A DNA stretch of 7,052 bases from an uncultured Prevotellaceae bacterium (GTDB lineage: Bacteria; Bacteroidota; Bacteroidia; Bacteroidales; Bacteroidaceae), in assembly GCA_946415695.1 (NCBI GenBank), contig CAMKTM010000123.1, positions 1-7,052 on the forward strand, written 5' to 3'. The position numbers were made by a program, and so were the translations under genes. Below the pieces are notes generated by a model. It worked only from the letters and a program-made list of their open reading frames with translations. It did not search any database and was not told the DNA's origin. Positions 4,690 to 7,052 of the stretch are shown piece after piece. The first letter of the stretch is position 1. Each line of letters opens with the position of its first letter.

Positions 4690-5546
4690 TTGTTCCCGAT
4701 ACGCTTTGCAACGATACGCTTTGCGTGGATTCTCTTGAAGTTGCATCGCAAGATACGCTTCTCGAGGAGCTGATTACTTTTGACGATTGCAGTTATTTTG
4801 CGGGCGACACCTTGGTTCACACGGAGGTTCCCTACCGGCCTTTCGGTTTTTCTGCATCGGCCACGCCTTTTAGTCTGCGCCAAAACGGGTGGAGCGGTTT
4901 GGTGCTGTTCTTGTGCCTGTTGCTTGCCGCAAGCCTGATACAGCGTCTTCGCAAGGGTTTTCGCGGACTGTTGCGTGCTGTTTTCTTTCCCATACCGGGC
5001 AAGACAGACGAGCCCATAGTGGATGATCCGCTTCGGTACTCAACACGCTTCATTGCCGTGTGCCTCCTTTCGCTTGCGGCTGCCGTGGTGACTTTCATCT
5101 TCACGCAGCATGATGTCGGGTATTATTCCTTTGAGGAGACGCCATACATCCTTTTGGGCGCTTTCTTTCTGCTTTGGCTTGCCTATTTCATGGCGAAGAG
5201 GTTGATGAACAATTTTGTCAACTGGATATTCTTTCGCAGTGAAAAAATCTTTACATGGCAGCGGTCTTATACCTTCATTTATGTGGCGGAAGCCATCCTT
5301 TTCCTCGTGTTGGCTCTGGTGGTCACGTATCTCCCCTTTTCCCCCGAAGAAGTGTTGCTAATGGCGTTCTGTCTCGTTGTTTTTGTCAAGATATTGCTTC
5401 TTTTTAAGACATATCAGATATTTTTCCCGAAATTTTATGGCTGTTTGCATTTAATTGTGTACTTTTGTTCACTCGAACTGATGCCTCTGCTTGTGCTACA
5501 GCAACTTTTGGCTTATGCAGCATGGCTTTCGGTCGTAAAACTTTAG
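4686..5546 (+). CDS. DUF4271 domain membrane protein
   Basis: This is a 286-residue integral membrane protein of the Bacteroidetes family DUF4271, function unknown. Residues 1-70 are hydrophilic and poorly conserved in character. About six hydrophobic segments follow: roughly 70-85, 122-140, 153-170, 196-216, 222-242 and 252-275. The later part contains aromatic-rich pieces such as WQRSYTFIYVAE and FKTYQIFFPKFYG, which I recall as typical of the family. The ATG at 4686 overlaps the LOG stop as ATGA, so it was preferred to a GTG at 4653. The gene usually sits directly before a uroporphyrinogen-III synthase gene in Bacteroidetes, as here (19-base gap). That conserved pairing suggests a linked role, perhaps in tetrapyrrole or envelope biology, but no reaction can be assigned. 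The coding sequence is more T-rich than its neighbours, as expected for a membrane protein. Confidence 0.85.
   Translation: MIVPDTLCNDTLCVDSLEVASQDTLLEELITFDDCSYFAGDTLVHTEVPYRPFGFSASATPFSLRQNGWSGLVLFLCLLLAASLIQRLRKGFRGLLRAVFFPIPGKTDEPIVDDPLRYSTRFIAVCLLSLAAAVVTFIFTQHDVGYYSFEETPYILLGAFFLLWLAYFMAKRLMNNFVNWIFFRSEKIFTWQRSYTFIYVAEAILFLVLALVVTYLPFSPEEVLLMAFCLVVFVKILLLFKTYQIFFPKFYGCLHLIVYFCSLELMPLLVLQQLLAYAAWLSVVKL
4697..4724. repeat. In-frame 15-bp duplication at the DUF4271 N-terminus
   Basis: CGATACGCTTTGC occurs at 4697-4709 and 4712-4724, a period of 15 bases (five codons), giving the repeated peptide DTLC. A degraded third copy, GATACGCTT, lies near 4751-4759. It keeps the frame and lies in the variable hydrophilic N-terminus, so it is probably neutral. 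Confidence 0.7.
5460..5467 (+). promoter_or_regulatory. Possible internal -7 element ahead of the hemD-like gene
   Basis: TACTTTTG, inside the 3' end of the DUF4271 gene in an AT-rich stretch, fits TAnnTTTG. It is about 100 bases before the next ATG. There is no TTTG at the right distance upstream; TTTG at 5444-5447 leaves only a 12-base spacer. A chance match is quite possible. Confidence 0.2.
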
Positions 5547-5565
5547 TAAAAAATAACGACAGACG

Positions 5566-6309
5566 ATGATAAAGAAGATACTTATTTCCCAGCCCGAGCC
5601 AACGTCGGCAAACTCTCCTTACTATGACATTGCCAAGCGTCATAACGTGGAGATTGTGTTCCGTCCCTTTATCAAGGTTGAGCCGCTCACGCCGAAGGAG
5701 TTCCGGGCACAGAAGATTTCCATTTTGGAACATACAGCCGTCGTTTTCACTTCGCGCCTTTCCATCGACAATTTCTTCCTTTTGGCGAAGGACATGCGCA
5801 TCCCCATTCCAGAGGACATGAAGTATTTCTGCATCACCGAGACTGTGGCACAATACATCCAGAAGTACGTCCAGTACCGCAAGCGCAAGGTCTTCTTCGG
5901 GACGACTGGCAAGATCGACGACTTGCTGCCTACGATGTTAAAGCACAAGTCGGAGCGTTACTTCATTCCTTTGAGCGACGTCCACAACCCTGCGTTCACC
6001 GATTTGCTCGACAGCAAGGACATCAAGCATTCGGACGCCGTCATGTACCGCACCGTGAGCAACGACTTTGCGAAAGACGAGCCTTTCGACTACGACATGC
6101 TCATCTTCTTCAGTCCCAGCGGCGTGAAGGCTCTGATGAAGAATTTCCCCAAGTTCAAGCAAGGGGACATCGTCATCGGCACGCTTGGCCCGACCACGGC
6201 TCAGGCGGTTCGCGATGCTGGTCTTCGTCTTGACATTGAGGCGCCGACGCCGCAATACCCCAGCATTTCTTCTGCCATCGACGACCATCTGCGCAAGGCA
6301 AATGGATAG
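5566..6309 (+). CDS. hemD: Uroporphyrinogen-III synthase family protein (HemD-like)
   Basis: HemD closes hydroxymethylbilane with inversion of ring D to give uroporphyrinogen III, the branch point to heme, siroheme and corrinoids. This 247-residue protein has the two-domain pattern of the family. Visible landmarks are an N-terminal ILISQPEP strand and loop, FTSRLSIDNF (61-70), YRTV (161-164), FFSPSGVKALMKNF (181-194), IGTLGPTTAQAV (204-215), and the terminal APTPQYPSISSAIDDHL segment. The start ATG at 5566 has an A-rich leader (TAAAAAATAACGACAG) and lies 19 bases after the DUF4271 stop. Its end overlaps the rnpA start by 8 bp. The family diverges strongly in sequence, so substrate specificity cannot be read from motifs. 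No other tetrapyrrole genes are in the window. Cytosolic, with no signal peptide. Confidence 0.88.
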   Translation: MIKKILISQPEPTSANSPYYDIAKRHNVEIVFRPFIKVEPLTPKEFRAQKISILEHTAVVFTSRLSIDNFFLLAKDMRIPIPEDMKYFCITETVAQYIQKYVQYRKRKVFFGTTGKIDDLLPTMLKHKSERYFIPLSDVHNPAFTDLLDSKDIKHSDAVMYRTVSNDFAKDEPFDYDMLIFFSPSGVKALMKNFPKFKQGDIVIGTLGPTTAQAVRDAGLRLDIEAPTPQYPSISSAIDDHLRKANG

Positions 6310-6697
6310 TGTCGGCCTCCACACTTTCAGCAAAGCAGAGCGCCTGTGCAGCCGCAAGGTGCTCGAGGAGTTGTTCAGCGGCGGTCATCCGTCGGTGTCG
6401 GCTTTCCCTTTGCGTGCTGTCTTCATGCCCAACGATGTGGGACTTGTCCGCATCATGGTGTCCGTCTCGAAGCGCTACTTCAAGCGGGCGGTGCTGCGCA
6501 ACCGCATCAAGCGTCAGCTGCGCGAGGCATACCGCTTGCAGAAGGAGGCGCTCCAGCCCCTCGACGGCGGCCTCGACATCGCGTTCCTCTGGAGTTCAAA
6601 CGAGACGCTGCCTACGGAAAAAGTCTTCCAGAAGATGCGCAACATACTTTGCCGCATACAAGAAAGCAGAGTTGAAAAACAAACAGCACAAGGTTGA
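6302..6697 (+). CDS. rnpA: Ribonuclease P protein component
   Basis: RnpA is the small basic protein subunit of RNase P. It helps the catalytic RNA bind precursor tRNAs and remove their 5' leaders. The protein has 131 residues, normal for the family. The N-terminal FSKAERLCSRKVLEELF (9-25) matches the conserved opening. The RNR signature, KRAVLRNRIKRQLREAYR (61-78), lies after VSVSKRYF as expected. The ATG at 6302 overlaps the end of hemD by 8 bp and lies just before the conserved start; a longer frame from 6185 would lie wholly inside hemD. yidD follows after 3 bases, the common rnpA-yidD pairing. In this lineage the pair sits behind hemD rather than behind rpmH and dnaA. Confidence 0.96.
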   Translation: MDSVGLHTFSKAERLCSRKVLEELFSGGHPSVSAFPLRAVFMPNDVGLVRIMVSVSKRYFKRAVLRNRIKRQLREAYRLQKEALQPLDGGLDIAFLWSSNETLPTEKVFQKMRNILCRIQESRVEKQTAQG

Positions 6698-6700
6698 AAC

Positions 6701-6931
6701 GTGAAAGCCGTAAGTCGAGCCTTGACATGGGTGCTCATCCTGCCCATCCGTTTCTATCAGCGTTGCATCTCTCCGCTGACGCCCCCCTCGTGCCGCTTCA
6801 CGCCCACCTGCAGCCAGTATGCCGTGGAGGCTTTGCGTAAGTACGGACCGCTGAAAGGCTCGTGGCTTGCTCTGAAGCGTCTGTTGCGCTGCCATCCCTG
6901 GGGCGGCAGCGGTTATGACCCGGTGCCGTAG
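6701..6931 (+). CDS. yidD: Membrane protein insertion efficiency factor YidD
   Basis: YidD is a small protein that sits at the inner face of the cytoplasmic membrane and improves insertion of membrane proteins through YidC and Sec. The 76-residue product has the family hallmarks in order: an N-terminal amphipathic hydrophobic helix (about 5-20), YQRCISPLTPPSCRF (19-33), PTCSQYAVEAL (35-45) with the conserved cysteines, and HPWGGSGYDPVP at the end. The start is the GTG at 6701, three bases after the rnpA stop; no in-frame ATG precedes the conserved region. Such GTG starts and close coupling to rnpA are common. A 22-bp-period repeat array begins 34 bases after its stop. Confidence 0.95.
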   Translation: MKAVSRALTWVLILPIRFYQRCISPLTPPSCRFTPTCSQYAVEALRKYGPLKGSWLALKRLLRCHPWGGSGYDPVP

Positions 6932-6965
6932 AGCACTTCGCTTTTTGACAAGGCACACCCTTTTT

Positions 6966-7052
6966 CAATAAGAGCGTGCCTTTATGGCAATAAGAGCGTG
7001 CCTTTATGACAATAAGAGCGTGCCTTTATGGCAATAAGAGCGTGCCTTTATG
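6966..7052 (+). repeat. 22-bp-period tandem repeat array, copy 2 (cut by the window end)
   Basis: Four head-to-tail units start at 6966, 6988, 7010 and 7032, the last cut by the window edge. All carry the 18-mer ATAAGAGCGTGCCTTTAT. Most also hold TGCC-TTTAT-GGCA, a 4-bp stem with a 5-nt loop; the second unit has GACA in place of GGCA. The unit differs from that of the 1107-1193 array at only three of 22 positions, all inside that loop. The array lies in the 3' flank of yidD and may continue beyond the window. No protein-coding sense is apparent. Confidence 0.92.

Overview
The window looks like a chromosomal segment from a Bacteroidota genome, most likely order Bacteroidales and Prevotella-like. 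The reasons are the gene order DUF4271 - hemD-like - rnpA - yidD, the 418-residue long-form MetK, A-rich leaders without strong Shine-Dalgarno sites, and several promoters of the Bacteroidetes type (TTTG near -33, TAnnTTTG near -7). No species call can be made from sequence reading alone.

Layout. Positions 1-339 carry no convincing gene. They hold a nested inverted-repeat element (about 64-203, with a perfect 22-bp hairpin at its centre) and a 17-bp direct repeat doublet (274-310). On the minus strand follow a short sigma-70 family factor (340-906) and, upstream of it, a U32 family protein of the TrhP/YegQ tRNA-hydroxylation type (1203-2453). Each has its own Bacteroidetes-type promoter. A 22-bp-period repeat array at 1107-1193 lies between them, and its inverted copy followed by a T-run probably terminates the U32 transcript. 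A divergent promoter region (2454-2777) separates these genes from a plus-strand cluster: metK (2778-4034), a LOG-family nucleosidase (4099-4689), a DUF4271 membrane protein (4686-5546), a uroporphyrinogen-III synthase-like protein (5566-6309), rnpA (6302-6697) and yidD (6701-6931). The last members are tightly packed, with a 4-bp ATGA overlap, an 8-bp overlap and a 3-bp gap, so they are probably cotranscribed. The window ends inside a second copy of the 22-bp-period repeat array (6966-7052).

How the parts fit. The most notable regulatory element is a 52-nt match to the SAM-II riboswitch aptamer (2558-2609), just downstream of a predicted metK promoter. It has a 5-bp P1 stem, the GAUUU-N7-UUGCA loop and the downstream GCUAAA...GG tail. 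This would let S-adenosylmethionine feed back on the gene for its own synthase. The second most notable signal is a dispersed 22-bp tandem repeat family flanking the gene block. Between its two arrays the differences fall in the loop of a conserved 4-bp hairpin. The rest of the cluster combines housekeeping functions: RNase P protein, the YidD membrane insertion factor and a HemD-like enzyme. No prophage, CRISPR array, complete insertion sequence, rRNA or tRNA was recognised.
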